Positions 34,591-43,625 of a stretch of DNA of 64,000 bases are shown here, piece after piece (positions within the stretch are counted from its first letter, which is position 1; each line of letters begins with the position of its first letter). The stretch lies in contig NZ_SHKO01000002.1 of the NCBI RefSeq assembly GCF_004217095.1, positions 806,001 to 870,000 on the forward strand, written 5' to 3'. The notes below the pieces were generated by a model. That model made no database searches and was not told the origin of the DNA. It saw nothing but the letters and a program-made list of their open reading frames with translations. Made by a program: the position numbers and the translations under genes. Source of the stretch: Advenella incenata. GTDB lineage: Bacteria; Pseudomonadota; Gammaproteobacteria; Burkholderiales; Burkholderiaceae_B.

Positions 34591-35604
34591 TCAATAACCG
34601 ACCTTGGGCACCTTTGCCGTGTCGATTACCTTTTGCCATCGCAGCAGATCATCTTGAATCAATCGGGCAAACTGCTGCGGCGTATTATGTTCGACCGTAA
34701 TGCCGTTTTCAGCAAAAATCTTTTCTGTGTCTTGCGAGGTGGCGATGCGTTCTATCGCCTGATGCAGGCGCTGTACGATAGGCTGCGGCGTACCTGAAGG
34801 CACCACCACTCCAAACCACCCAGAAGCAATAAAACCAGGCAGATCCGCTGTATTGGCGCTGGGCACATCGGGAATCAGTGGGGAGCGCAAGGGCGCACCC
34901 ACGACCAGGCCGCGCAGTTTCCCTGCACGAATATGAGGTGCAAGAATGGTCAGCGTGTCCACACTGACCTGAATCTGGCCACCCAGCAGATCGGATACGG
35001 CCTGCGCGCTGCCTTTATAGGGAACATGAAGCAGCTTGATACCAGTCAGATTCTGCAGCAACTCGCCGGATAGATGACACAGGGTACCCATACCACAGGA
35101 CGAATAGGAAATTTTGCCTGGATCGGCTCTGGCCGCGTCGACCAACTGTTGCAATGACCGGATATCCGTATTGTTGGCATTGACTGCGACGACATTGGGG
35201 ACCGACGCAAGCAGGGAGACTGGCTGGAAATCCTTTACCGGGTCAAAGCGAAGCGAACCATTCAGGCCGGGCAGAATAGTCAGTTGCCCACTGGTGGCAA
35301 GCGACAAGGTATAGCCATCGGCAGCGGCACGCGCAGCAGTTTCTGCAGCAATGGCTGTGCCGGCCCCCGGACGGTTTTCGATAACAACCGGCTGGCCCAG
35401 GTCCCGCCCCAACTGTTCCGCGTAATAACGACCGATCAAATCGGCAGCGCCCCCGGGTGGAAACGGCACAATCAGTTTTAGCGCATGGCTGGGCCATGCG
35501 GGGTCTGCGGGTTCAGCAGCCTGGGCAAAACCCGTGGTAAAGGCGTGAGTAGCGGCAACGAGCGCGACGGCCAAGAACCGACGCAAGAGGCAAGAGGAGT
35601 GCAT
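34591..35604 (-). CDS. Bug-family receptor at the end of the organosulfur operon
   Basis: Periplasmic receptor of 337 residues with a signal peptide (FLAVALVAATHAFTTGFAQA). Motifs are LKLIVPFPPGGAADLIGRYY, VVIENRPGAGTAIAAE, and LHVPYKGSAQAVSDLLGGQ. It starts 36 bp after the acyl-CoA-dehydrogenase-like gene on the same strand, so it is the last gene of a six-gene run that otherwise encodes sulfonate uptake and oxidation. A Bug receptor in such an operon is unusual, since the operon already has an ABC-type binding protein; it may serve a second organosulfur or carboxylated ligand. Confidence 0.92.
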   Translation of the reverse strand: MHSSCLLRRFLAVALVAATHAFTTGFAQAAEPADPAWPSHALKLIVPFPPGGAADLIGRYYAEQLGRDLGQPVVIENRPGAGTAIAAETAARAAADGYTLSLATSGQLTILPGLNGSLRFDPVKDFQPVSLLASVPNVVAVNANNTDIRSLQQLVDAARADPGKISYSSCGMGTLCHLSGELLQNLTGIKLLHVPYKGSAQAVSDLLGGQIQVSVDTLTILAPHIRAGKLRGLVVGAPLRSPLIPDVPSANTADLPGFIASGWFGVVVPSGTPQPIVQRLHQAIERIATSQDTEKIFAENGITVEHNTPQQFARLIQDDLLRWQKVIDTAKVPKVGY

Positions 35605-35639
35605 GTCGAAAATATCCGGAAAGCCAAAGTGGTCAATCG

Positions 35640-36953
35640 TCAGAAGAAGGCGCCAGTTGGCAAATCCGTTCCGTTCAGATAGTGGTCGCCCAGTACCCGC
35701 TCTTTGTAGATGCGCGGGTTGTGCGAGGCGATCACCTTAATGTTGCGCCAGTGCCTGTCCAACGCAGCTTGCGTGGACACGCCACTGCCACTGGCAACAT
35801 CAATCAGCAGGCTGGCCAGTGTGGCTGCCGTCTCGTCCACCACCACCTTGGCCTCTGAGGCCGCCAGCGTTGACAGACGCGAAGTCTCGTAGGCGTTGGT
35901 GTCGTTTCGGTGCTGCCAGGCTCGATCCAGCGCATGGATGGCCCGGTCTGTGCTGGCCAATGCGGCGTTGCGCCAGGCGGCAATGCGTCCGATTGTTGAC
36001 TGGATCTCGGGTTCCAGCGCGGGCAGATCGGCCAGGCCATGGTAATAGTTGCGCTGGCGCTTGCCGACCAGCGCGAGGGCATCGGCCAGAATGCGATCAA
36101 CCACGCCGGTAATGATCACGGTCAGGTAGACTTGGTGAAAGGTGAAACCGAACAGTACGCGCGGCCCCCATGGCGTATCTACGGTCGGACGAGGCGGTGT
36201 GTCAAATAAATCTTCCGGCGCAACATGCACCCGATCGAATACCGTGGTGCCCGATCCGGTAAGCTTCTGGCCAAAGCCATGCCAGTCATCATCCAGGCGC
36301 ACGCCCGGGGCATCGGTGGCGACAAAGAACTGTTTTACCGTTCCGGAATCGGGATCCGAGACAGAGGCCAGCAGATAATCGGCGTATAGATTGCCCGTTG
36401 AGTAGACTTTCGTGCCGGAGATGCGCCAGCCAGACTGCGTATCGTCCTTTTCCAGTTGCGTGCCAGGCGTGCGTCCGACGGCGCCAGCAGGCTCGCCGGT
36501 CAACTCGTTAAATGCCACGCCCAGCGTTTTCCCCTGAGCAACTTGTGGTAGCAAGCGACGCGCGAAAGCGGTGTCAGGCGCAGCAAGATGCTGTTCAACG
36601 GCAAAGAAATGATTGCGGAAAATATGGGCAATGTTCGGATCGGCACGGGCCAGGTCGCGCACCACAAAGAACAGTTCTGGTAGCGAAACCCCTGCGCCGC
36701 CGTCGGCCTGCGCAAGTCGCAGTGCACCGAATCCCTGCGCCTTGATCTGCACAGCTTCATCTCGGGCCAACCGGTGCTGCACATCGCGTTGCGCTGCGGT
36801 TGCCGCAAATTGTTCGAAAAGCGCCACGTAGCCCAGTCGCTTGGTTACCTCGTGCCAATCGAGCAGGGCATCCTGAATCTGCGTCACGCGTGATTGCTGG
36901 GCCGCAAGCAGGGCGGCCATTTCCTGTCTGTTTTCATCATTCATACTATGCAT
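35640..36953 (-). CDS. acyl-CoA-dehydrogenase-fold oxidoreductase of the SfnB/DszC type
   Basis: FMN/FAD-dependent oxidoreductase of 437 residues. It has the N-terminal helical domain with GFGALRLAQADGGAGVSLPE, the middle beta domain (LGVAFNELTGEPAGAVG and GWRISGTKVYSTGNLYADYL), and a C-terminal helical domain ending in SHNPRIYKERVLGDHYLNG. This SfnB/DszC-like branch oxygenates sulfur compounds (sulfones, thiophenes) using reduced flavin rather than dehydrogenating acyl-CoA. It lies 11 bp after the LLM monooxygenase gene, a combination known from dimethylsulfone and sulfonate use. The start could also be ATG 36944, three residues later. Confidence 0.88.
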   Translation of the reverse strand: MHSMNDENRQEMAALLAAQQSRVTQIQDALLDWHEVTKRLGYVALFEQFAATAAQRDVQHRLARDEAVQIKAQGFGALRLAQADGGAGVSLPELFFVVRDLARADPNIAHIFRNHFFAVEQHLAAPDTAFARRLLPQVAQGKTLGVAFNELTGEPAGAVGRTPGTQLEKDDTQSGWRISGTKVYSTGNLYADYLLASVSDPDSGTVKQFFVATDAPGVRLDDDWHGFGQKLTGSGTTVFDRVHVAPEDLFDTPPRPTVDTPWGPRVLFGFTFHQVYLTVIITGVVDRILADALALVGKRQRNYYHGLADLPALEPEIQSTIGRIAAWRNAALASTDRAIHALDRAWQHRNDTNAYETSRLSTLAASEAKVVVDETAATLASLLIDVASGSGVSTQAALDRHWRNIKVIASHNPRIYKERVLGDHYLNGTDLPTGAFF

Positions 36954-36964
36954 TACCCTAAAAC

Positions 36965-38368
36965 TTATGTTGCGGCCGGTTCGGTTGAGCGCGCTAGCTC
37001 GCTTGAGTCCGCAAAAGCGCCGGTGCGGGTGCTTGCGTTGGTACTGCCAGCGTTCGCGTGGATCAGTCCCAGATTCTCGCGCAATGTGGAACCCTCATAT
37101 TCGCGGCGATAACGGCCCGCCTTTTGCAGCTCGGGAATAAGGTGGTCCACCACATCTTGCAGCCCGCTGGTCTGCACATCAATATTCAGGTTGAACCCAT
37201 CGGCCGCCTGCTGATCGATCCAGTGAATAATGTCCTGCGCCACCTGCTCGGGCGTGCCTACAATGACGCGGTGGCCACCCACCAGATTTCCTCGTACCGC
37301 CTGGCGTACGGTCCAGTTGCGTAGCCGCGCTTCGTTAAGAATTTCGCGGCGATGCCAGCGCGATGCGATAGGCACGTTTGGCTCTGCCGCGTCGATTTTG
37401 TCGTAGGGCAGGGGCAGGTCAAAAGGCAGATCGTCCGGGTCCAGCGCAAAGTGACGCGCCAGTTCACGGCGCAAGCCTTCATGGTCCAGTTGCTCGTCCA
37501 GCTCATCCTTGCGGCGGTTCGCTTCTGCTTCGGTGCTCCCAAGAATGGGAAATAAGCCTGGCATGACCAATAATTGGTCCGGGTTGCGTCCAAAGCCCTT
37601 GGCCAGTGCCTTTACATCGGCATAAAATTTTTGTCCGTTTTCCAGGATGCGCTGACCGGTAAACAGGGCATCGGCCCAGCGCGCGCCAAACGCCTTGCTG
37701 TCCTCGGATTGCCCGGCCTGGAAAATCACTGGCCGGCCTTGCGGTGATACGGGCGTCGATAGCGCTCCTGCGCTGCGAAAATGCGTGCCCTGCACGTCAA
37801 TCGGGCGCAGCAGCTGCTTGTCTACGAAGACATTGCGCTGGGCATCGGCAATGACAGCTTCGCCGGGGAACGAGTCCCATAAGCCGGTGACGATCTGCAC
37901 GAATTCACGGGCGCGCTGGTAACGATCTTCCTGCCCGAACGCGTGGTCAACGCCATAGGCCGCCTGGGCCACAGGCGCCTGGCTGGTAATAATGTTCCAT
38001 GCCGCGCGTCCTTTGCTGATATGGTCCAGCGAGGCAATTTGCCGGGCAACGGTGTAGGGATGTCCAAACAGGGTCGTTGTGGTGACCACCAGGCCAATAT
38101 GTTGCGTCACCTGGCTTAACGCGGCATGCAGCGTGAGCGGGTCCAGGGCTCGCCACGGTCGGCTATACGCTTCGGGTACCAGCCCGCCCGGCCCGTCTGC
38201 CAGGAACAGCGCATCAATCAGGCCGCGTTCAGCCACTTGCGCAATCTTCACGAACTCATCGATATCAGTCGAGATCGTGGCCGGGTTGGGCAGGGTTTTC
38301 CAGGCGGCGTCGTGCCGGCCTGAGGCCAGGACATTGACGCCGAGTCGGATTGCTTTTTTTTCTGACAT
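36965..38368 (-). CDS. LLM-class flavin-dependent monooxygenase (NtaA/DszA/SnaA family)
   Basis: FMNH2-dependent monooxygenase of about 467 residues, which cleaves a carbon-sulfur or carbon-nitrogen bond with O2. Landmarks are IRLGVNVLASGRHDAAWK, LTLHAALSQVTQHIGLVVTT, RAAWNIITSQAPVAQAAYGV and VIFQAGQSEDSKAFGARWAD, the NtaA-family pattern. The start is ATG 38368 with AAGGAAAAACC upstream. It comes 30 bp after the substrate-binding protein gene. It needs a separate flavin reductase; none is in this operon (the nearest is at 54271). Probable role: desulfonation or sulfone cleavage for sulfur supply. Confidence 0.92.
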   Translation of the reverse strand: MSEKKAIRLGVNVLASGRHDAAWKTLPNPATISTDIDEFVKIAQVAERGLIDALFLADGPGGLVPEAYSRPWRALDPLTLHAALSQVTQHIGLVVTTTTLFGHPYTVARQIASLDHISKGRAAWNIITSQAPVAQAAYGVDHAFGQEDRYQRAREFVQIVTGLWDSFPGEAVIADAQRNVFVDKQLLRPIDVQGTHFRSAGALSTPVSPQGRPVIFQAGQSEDSKAFGARWADALFTGQRILENGQKFYADVKALAKGFGRNPDQLLVMPGLFPILGSTEAEANRRKDELDEQLDHEGLRRELARHFALDPDDLPFDLPLPYDKIDAAEPNVPIASRWHRREILNEARLRNWTVRQAVRGNLVGGHRVIVGTPEQVAQDIIHWIDQQAADGFNLNIDVQTSGLQDVVDHLIPELQKAGRYRREYEGSTLRENLGLIHANAGSTNASTRTGAFADSSELARSTEPAAT

Positions 38369-38398
38369 GGTTTTTCCTTGTCGAAGGAGGTTAGTCAA

Positions 38399-39541
38399 TC
38401 AGACGCGCACAACGTGGTCGGCGACTGTAATCTTCTTGGGAAGAATGGCGCGCTCGGCAAGCCAATCGGCCGCACGCTGAAATTGATGCAGGAATGCCGT
38501 GTCGTCGGCTTCATAGAAGGTGTTCTGGCGGTTGTAGCCAATCAGGTGATCGCGGACCTCGTCACTGTAGTTGCCTTCTTTCTGCGCCAGGGTTTCCGAT
38601 TCCCGTGCATTGGCATCTACCCATTTGCCTTCGTCGAGCCAGGCATTGATCACCGCGCGTACCAGGGCGCCGTTCTCTGTAGCAAACTTGCGCAGCGTAA
38701 CCAGTGAAGAATAATCAATCAGAAAATCAAGATCAGTGCCTTCAAAGAAAATATCTTTGGCATCAAATTTCACACGCGCAATATCCACGGCAGGAGACCA
38801 CATGGACCAGGCGTCGACTTTGCCCTGGCCAAAGGCGGGAGCCGCATCAGGCGGGTTCAGGTAGACCACCTCTACAGACTTGCGGTCTACGCCGTGCTTT
38901 TCCAGGGCTGCGACCAGCAGGAATTCGCCCAGGCCAGAGCGATTGACCGCCACTTTCTTGCCAGCCAGATCTTTGACCGAGTTGATGCCCGAATCCTTCT
39001 TGACGATAATGGCGGTGCTACGCGGGTTGTAGACGTTAAATTGTGTAAACACAAGGGGCGAGCCGGCAATAATGGCCGCCAGTGCCGGCGTGGTGCTGCC
39101 CCAGAAGCCGAAATCTGCGCTGCCTCCCACTACTGCCTGTAGCGAGGGCGCATGGTTGGGGAAAGGCCCCACCCATTGCACCTTGATGTCCTGCGCAGCC
39201 AGGGTCTTCTCGAACTCACCCCGTTCCCGCGCCACCAGGGTCAGCCCGCCGCGGCCATAACCGACCCGCACCGTATCGGTATTGCGGGTGCCCTGGGCGA
39301 ACCCGTCCTGCGGCAACAGCAGTCCACCTGCGCCCAACGCGCCAAGAGAAAGGGCGCCCAGACCACCTGCTCCCAGGAGCATCCGACGGCGCATGGCGCT
39401 GGCCAGAGCCGGTGAAGACAGCGCGGATGCGTTCAGATCAGCCGCTTTGGCTGCAGCGGGCGACGGCGTTGACGCAGAGCTGCTCGCCAGTGTGTCAAGG
39501 TCCCTGTTGGTCAATTCTGGGGAAGAAAATCTGGGTTTCAT
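38399..39541 (-). CDS. sulfonate-type ABC transporter substrate-binding protein (SsuA-like)
   Basis: Periplasmic binding protein of 380 residues. The mature part begins around NTDTVRVGYGRGGLTLVARE and has the SsuA pattern FPNHAPSLQAVVGGSADFGF, GSPLVFTQFNVYNP and INSVKDLAGKKVAVNRSGLG. The export signal is unusual: about 50 polar residues precede RRRMLLGAGGLGALSLGALG, a twin-arginine-like hydrophobic segment. ATG 39541 has GGAA upstream; an in-frame ATG at 39394 would give a conventional signal and is the alternative start. It lies 162 bp after the ATPase gene. Confidence 0.9.
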   Translation of the reverse strand: MKPRFSSPELTNRDLDTLASSSASTPSPAAAKAADLNASALSSPALASAMRRRMLLGAGGLGALSLGALGAGGLLLPQDGFAQGTRNTDTVRVGYGRGGLTLVARERGEFEKTLAAQDIKVQWVGPFPNHAPSLQAVVGGSADFGFWGSTTPALAAIIAGSPLVFTQFNVYNPRSTAIIVKKDSGINSVKDLAGKKVAVNRSGLGEFLLVAALEKHGVDRKSVEVVYLNPPDAAPAFGQGKVDAWSMWSPAVDIARVKFDAKDIFFEGTDLDFLIDYSSLVTLRKFATENGALVRAVINAWLDEGKWVDANARESETLAQKEGNYSDEVRDHLIGYNRQNTFYEADDTAFLHQFQRAADWLAERAILPKKITVADHVVRV

Positions 39542-39703
39542 GAAGTATTCCGATTCGACGTTTACGCTAAATAGAGCGTAGGAAGATAAAAAAACTGACT
39601 CATTAATATTTCAAATGAAATAATTTTGGGTAAAGCCGGGGCCGCCCTAAGCCTGTTACACAGGCAGGTCAAGGATTTATTGATGCGCGCGAAGCGCCGC
39701 GCT

Positions 39704-40420
39704 TTACGCGGCCTGTAACTGCGAGATATCTACCCCAAGCGCCCGCAAGAGTTCCAGGCGCAGGGTGGCACGGGTCTGCTGGCTTGAAGAGCGGGTTTGA
39801 TAGCTCTGCGCGATCCGACCATTGCGCATCACGAGGATACGATCAGCCAGATCGATGGCTTCATCCACATCGTGCGTGACCAACAGCACACCGGGGGTGT
39901 GGCGCTGTACCAGTTCTTTGACCAGCACATGCATTTTGATGCGGGTCAGGGCGTCCAGGGCGGCAAACGGTTCATCCAGCAGGAGCAATCGGGGTTCACG
40001 AACCAGGGCACGGGCAAGTGCGACCCGTTGCGCCTGACCTCCCGAGAGACTGCGCGGCCAGTCGTTTTCCCGGCCCTGCAGCCCGACTTCGCGCAGCGCC
40101 GCGATGGCCTGGGCTTTGCCGGATGCATTATCCATCCCCAGCGCGACATTGCGCCATAGCGGTCCCCAGGGAAGCAGCCGGTGTTCCTGGAACACCACTG
40201 CCGGATGTGTGGGGCCATTGATGGTGCCGGCATCAATCTGGTCGAGCCGGGCCAATGCCCGCAGCAGTGTGGTCTTGCCGCAGCCACTTTCGCCAAGCAG
40301 AGCAACAAACTCGCCCGATTCGATATCCAGATCCAGATTGTCGATGATGATCTGCTCGCCATACTGTCGGCGTAAACCGCGGGTACTGACTGCAAGACGG
40401 GTGTTCGATAGGCTGCTCAT
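39704..40420 (-). CDS. sulfonate-type ABC transporter ATP-binding protein (SsuB-like)
   Basis: ATPase of 238 residues that powers import. Walker A is LGESGCGKTTLLRAL (residues 40-54), the signature is SLSGGQAQRVALARALVREP, and Walker B LLLLDEPFAALD is followed by the switch histidine in LLVTHDVDEAIDLADRI. The Q-loop reads FQEHRLLPW, as in nitrate/sulfonate/taurine transporters. Its start overlaps the end of the permease gene by 4 bp. Confidence 0.94.
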   Translation of the reverse strand: MSSLSNTRLAVSTRGLRRQYGEQIIIDNLDLDIESGEFVALLGESGCGKTTLLRALARLDQIDAGTINGPTHPAVVFQEHRLLPWGPLWRNVALGMDNASGKAQAIAALREVGLQGRENDWPRSLSGGQAQRVALARALVREPRLLLLDEPFAALDALTRIKMHVLVKELVQRHTPGVLLVTHDVDEAIDLADRILVMRNGRIAQSYQTRSSSQQTRATLRLELLRALGVDISQLQAA

Positions 40421-41328
40421 TGATTGCCATCCTTGTCGAAGTTAGGGTGCCAGGCCAGCAGTTTGCGTTCAAGCGTTTTGGCAACGCTATCGGCGATCAC
40501 GCCGATAATTGCGTAAATCAGGATGGTTAGCACGATCACATTGGTCTGCAGAAATTCGCGCGCATCCATGGCCAGAAATCCGATGCCTTTGTTGGTCGCG
40601 ATGGTTTCTGCGATGACCAGTGCCAGCCATGCAACTGCGAGTGCGTAGCGCACGCCTGTCAGGATGGAAGGCATGGCGCCAGGCAGAATGATCCAACGCA
40701 CCAGTTCACGCCGGCTCAATCCGGTGACACGGCCCACTTCCAGCAATTTCGGGTCAACCTGGCGAATGCCCAGGACCGTATTGATATAAATGGGAAACAT
40801 CACGGCCAGGGCGACCAGGAAAATCTTGCCTGACTCATCGACGCCGAACCAGACAATAACCAGTGGCAGCAGCGCCATAAACGGGACGGCCCGGATCATC
40901 TGCACGGAACGGTCCAGCACCGCTTCGGCTAGGCGAGAGAAACCCACTGCCAGCCCCAGTGCAAATCCGATCGCCCCGCCAATGACAAAACCGACAGCGG
41001 CGCGGGCCAGACTGTAGCCCAAATGGACAAGCAGGGTGCCGTTCTGCATGAGTTCAACCCCCGTCTGCGCCACGCTGCTGGGCGCGGGCAGGATCTGCGG
41101 CGCGATATAGCCAATGCGAGAAAGCAGTTCCCAGACAGCAAGGATCAGCACCGGTACAATCCAGGAAATGGTTTGTAATTTCAGTTGTGATTTATTGGCG
41201 CTTTTCCGGGTGGATGCCTTCCTCGCAATAGTACTGTCCTGGCCTTCGCGGACAAGGGATCGGGGTGGCGCTGATGTGATGACTTCTGAAGATGACATGG
41301 CAGATGCACAATACAAATACTTGCGCAT
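40417..41328 (-). CDS. sulfonate-type ABC transporter permease (SsuC-like)
   Basis: Inner-membrane permease of 303 residues with six predicted helices. It has the LPAPSSVAQTGVELMQNGTL segment, the coupling-helix region ELVRWIILPGAMPSILTGVR containing the EAA-type motif, and the C-terminal SVAKTLERKLLAWHPN typical of SsuC/TauC. It is the first gene of the minus-strand organosulfur operon. The start is uncertain: ATG 41328 and ATG 41298 both lack a clear ribosome-binding site, and the first 25-40 residues are not conserved. Confidence 0.9.
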   Translation of the reverse strand: MRKYLYCASAMSSSEVITSAPPRSLVREGQDSTIARKASTRKSANKSQLKLQTISWIVPVLILAVWELLSRIGYIAPQILPAPSSVAQTGVELMQNGTLLVHLGYSLARAAVGFVIGGAIGFALGLAVGFSRLAEAVLDRSVQMIRAVPFMALLPLVIVWFGVDESGKIFLVALAVMFPIYINTVLGIRQVDPKLLEVGRVTGLSRRELVRWIILPGAMPSILTGVRYALAVAWLALVIAETIATNKGIGFLAMDAREFLQTNVIVLTILIYAIIGVIADSVAKTLERKLLAWHPNFDKDGNQ

Positions 41329-41333
41329 TGAAC

Positions 41334-41400
41334 AATTGCAATGCGCTGTGAGTAATCACACTATAAACTGCGTGCTGCCTGCTGTTTAAATACTATATTA
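41334..41400 (+). repeat. Dispersed 66-bp intergenic repeat, copy 1
   Basis: The segment beginning TTGCAATGCGCTGTGA lies upstream of the organosulfur operon and matches 47768-47833 over about 66 bases (TTGCAATGCGCTGTGA identical, then ACTAT, GCGTG, CCTGCTG, AAATAC in the same order). Both copies are intergenic. Function unknown; it may be a duplicated promoter or the edge of a duplicated segment. Confidence 0.65.
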
Positions 41401-41478
41401 TTATTTTAATATGCAAGGTTTAGGCATAGCGCTGATGATATGGCACCACGGTGTGATGACTAATCTCTTCAACTTTAC

Positions 41479-42324
41479 TCACACTCGTTGCGCAGCATAT
41501 CCCTCAAGCGCATTGGGCCATGCAGGTGTCCAGCCGCTGGCTCGCAGCCGCGCGTTCGATAGCCGTTTGCCGCTGGGCGCCCGAAGTTGCCGAGCAGGCA
41601 AAGATGCACCCACCATCTGCGCCAGCGCGTCGTATAGCTCGGCCGTTGGCATGGGGCAATTGTCCGTTCCTATGTAAAGTGGTTGAGGATTGGTTATCGT
41701 TAGCAAATGCGCGCAGGCGCGTGCAGCATCGTCGATATGAATTCGGTTTGCCCAATGGCCAGGCCCGTCTGGCGCGGTGATCGTGCCTGCCTGCAATCCT
41801 TTGAGTAACTGCACCCGCCCCGGGCCGTACAAACCTGACAAACGCAGCGAGACCGCAGCACCTGGCGATAACGACGCATGCAATGCATCTTCGGCTTGCA
41901 GCAGCGAAGCGGCCCGAAAGTTCGTGCGCTCAACCGGCGTATCTTCGTCTACCCAATCATCGGACGGCCCCCAAACGGCAGACGACCCTACCAATACACA
42001 ACGCTGTAGCCGGTTCAGGCAACCGGCGGGCAGGCTGCTCAGCAGCCTTGGCAGGCCAAGCGAGTACACCCCCGTGTAGTGTGCTTCTGTCCTGCTGTCT
42101 GGCGATGGGGCATACAGAATATGAGTGATCCCGGAGAATTTTTCTGTGCTTAGGAAAGACAGGCTGTCCGGGTTTAGTAGATCAGCCTCGTGCCATGCAA
42201 TAATGTTTTCGCGGGCAGGCGTCACCTTGCTGCGGCGCAGACCAATGCATTTCCAATGGGCCGGATCAAACAGCGTCGCTGTCCGTTCACAGAGGTCACC
42301 ACCTATCAGCAAAAGCGTATTCAT
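41479..42324 (-). CDS. NAD(P)-dependent epimerase-like protein (YeeZ-like)
   Basis: Rossmann-fold protein of 281 residues related to the extended short-chain dehydrogenase/epimerase YeeZ group. The N-terminal nucleotide-binding strand is degenerate (TLLLIGGDLCERTATLFDP), and the middle contains LQRCVLVGSSAVWGPSDDWV, LRLSGLYGPGR and HWANRIHIDDAARACAHLLT, all typical of epimerase-like proteins. The usual YxxxK pair is not obvious, so the catalytic role is unclear. It stands alone on the minus strand between the organosulfur operon and a LysR gene. Confidence 0.8.
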   Translation of the reverse strand: MNTLLLIGGDLCERTATLFDPAHWKCIGLRRSKVTPARENIIAWHEADLLNPDSLSFLSTEKFSGITHILYAPSPDSRTEAHYTGVYSLGLPRLLSSLPAGCLNRLQRCVLVGSSAVWGPSDDWVDEDTPVERTNFRAASLLQAEDALHASLSPGAAVSLRLSGLYGPGRVQLLKGLQAGTITAPDGPGHWANRIHIDDAARACAHLLTITNPQPLYIGTDNCPMPTAELYDALAQMVGASLPARQLRAPSGKRLSNARLRASGWTPAWPNALEGYAAQRV

Positions 42325-42466
42325 ATGGGTTACTTAATTACGTATGTGTTTCAATTGTGGATGATTGTTTTCAGCGCTTTAAGATAATCACATCTATCAT
42401 ACGCTCGCTACTTGCACAGCTGAGCATGAAGCGTAAAGCGCGGAGTGTAGATCCTCGTGGACGCAT

Positions 42467-42559
42467 CTTTCTGGCCTGCTTTATCGTGCTTTCAGCATTT
42501 TAGACGAGCTCCCGATGATTGGCGGCAGCGAAGACACGGCAGAGATTTTTGGGCAATAG
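42467..42559 (+). pseudogene. Decayed second copy of the 32-residue peptide gene
   Basis: Over 56 bases this matches the peptide gene at 33789-33844 with no gap (44 identities). In the same frame it reads LSGLLYRAFSILDELPMIGG, compared with ISGLLDTIFSILDGLPIIGD in the intact copy, and then a different tail to a stop at 42559. No start codon remains between the upstream in-frame stop (TAA near 42433) and the conserved part, so it is a relic. Confidence 0.65.
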
Positions 42560-42594
42560 CGGCATTAAGCCAGCAGACCAGTAGCTGCCACGCT

Positions 42595-43500
42595 TCATTC
42601 CAGATACGGCGTCAGCACGCCTGCGATCCATTTCATGAACGCGCGGACCCGGCGCGACAGATTGCGCCGATGTGCCACGACCAGGGACACGGGCAATGCC
42701 CGGCGCCGAAAATCGGGCAAAACCTCCACCAGCGTTCCACTCTCCAGATATTGGCCAATTCCTATGCGTGGCGCCTGAATCAGGCCAAGACCGGCCAGGG
42801 CAGCAGCTTCGTAGGTCTGCGCGTTATTAACGTGTAGCGCACCCGGCAATTGAAGCGTCGCATAGCTGTCTCTGTCTGGGTACTCCCACCCATAAGGCCT
42901 TGCGCCCAGCATCGGCGAAAAATGAACAACCCGATGTTCCTGACGCTTGAGATCTTCCAGTGATAAAGGAACGCCATAGCGCGCCAGATAGGCTGGGCTG
43001 GCGGCGTTGATCATGCGTAACTTGCCCAGCGGGCGGGCAATCAGTGTCTCGTCCCCGATGGGACCAAGTCGCAATACGCAGTCAAACCCTTCTTGTACCA
43101 GATCGACCTGGCGATCCGTACTCGACATCTCCAGCTCCAGCTCGGGATATGTCTCCATAAAGGCCGGCAGGGCGGGCACGATAGTGGTGCGCGCCAGCTC
43201 GCTTGGCAGATCAACGCGCAAGCGTCCGCGCAGTGCCACTTGATCGCCAGCGAACATGGAATGCAGGTCATCCACTTCAGCGAGCAGATCACGGGCACGT
43301 GCGTGAAATACCCGTCCGTCTTCTGTCAACTGCACACTACGCGTCGTCCGATGCAGGAGTCTGACACCAAGATCTTCTTCCAGCTTGCGGACCGCGGTTG
43401 AGGCTCGTCCTTTCTGGATGCCCAGGCTATCGGCTGCGTGGGTGAAGCTGCCCATTTCCGCCACCGTGATGAAAATGAGGATGGGTTGGAGGTTTTGCAT
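42595..43500 (-). CDS. LysR-family regulator (CrgA/DmlR-like)
   Basis: DNA-binding regulator of about 301 residues: helix-turn-helix ILIFITVAEMGSFTHAADSL, KGRASTAVRKLEEDLGVRLL, HRTTRSVQLTEDG, followed by the effector domain. The RTTRSVQLTEDG wing is typical of the large CrgA/DmlR subgroup. The start is ATG 43500; an upstream in-frame ATG at 43521 adds seven unlikely residues. It is divergent from the DoxX-like and NmrA-like genes at 43626 and 44093, with 125 bp between, and probably regulates them. Confidence 0.9.
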   Translation of the reverse strand: MQNLQPILIFITVAEMGSFTHAADSLGIQKGRASTAVRKLEEDLGVRLLHRTTRSVQLTEDGRVFHARARDLLAEVDDLHSMFAGDQVALRGRLRVDLPSELARTTIVPALPAFMETYPELELEMSSTDRQVDLVQEGFDCVLRLGPIGDETLIARPLGKLRMINAASPAYLARYGVPLSLEDLKRQEHRVVHFSPMLGARPYGWEYPDRDSYATLQLPGALHVNNAQTYEAAALAGLGLIQAPRIGIGQYLESGTLVEVLPDFRRRALPVSLVVAHRRNLSRRVRAFMKWIAGVLTPYLE

Positions 43501-43625
43501 TGTTGTGCCTTGACAGTCCATTGTTCGCTATTAAGAGAACAGTGCGTTCATTTTTATGCTGTTTATCACAATTCAGAGGCACAGTATGCTCCAAATATTG
43601 GGAATTGCCCACCGGAGAATCACAA

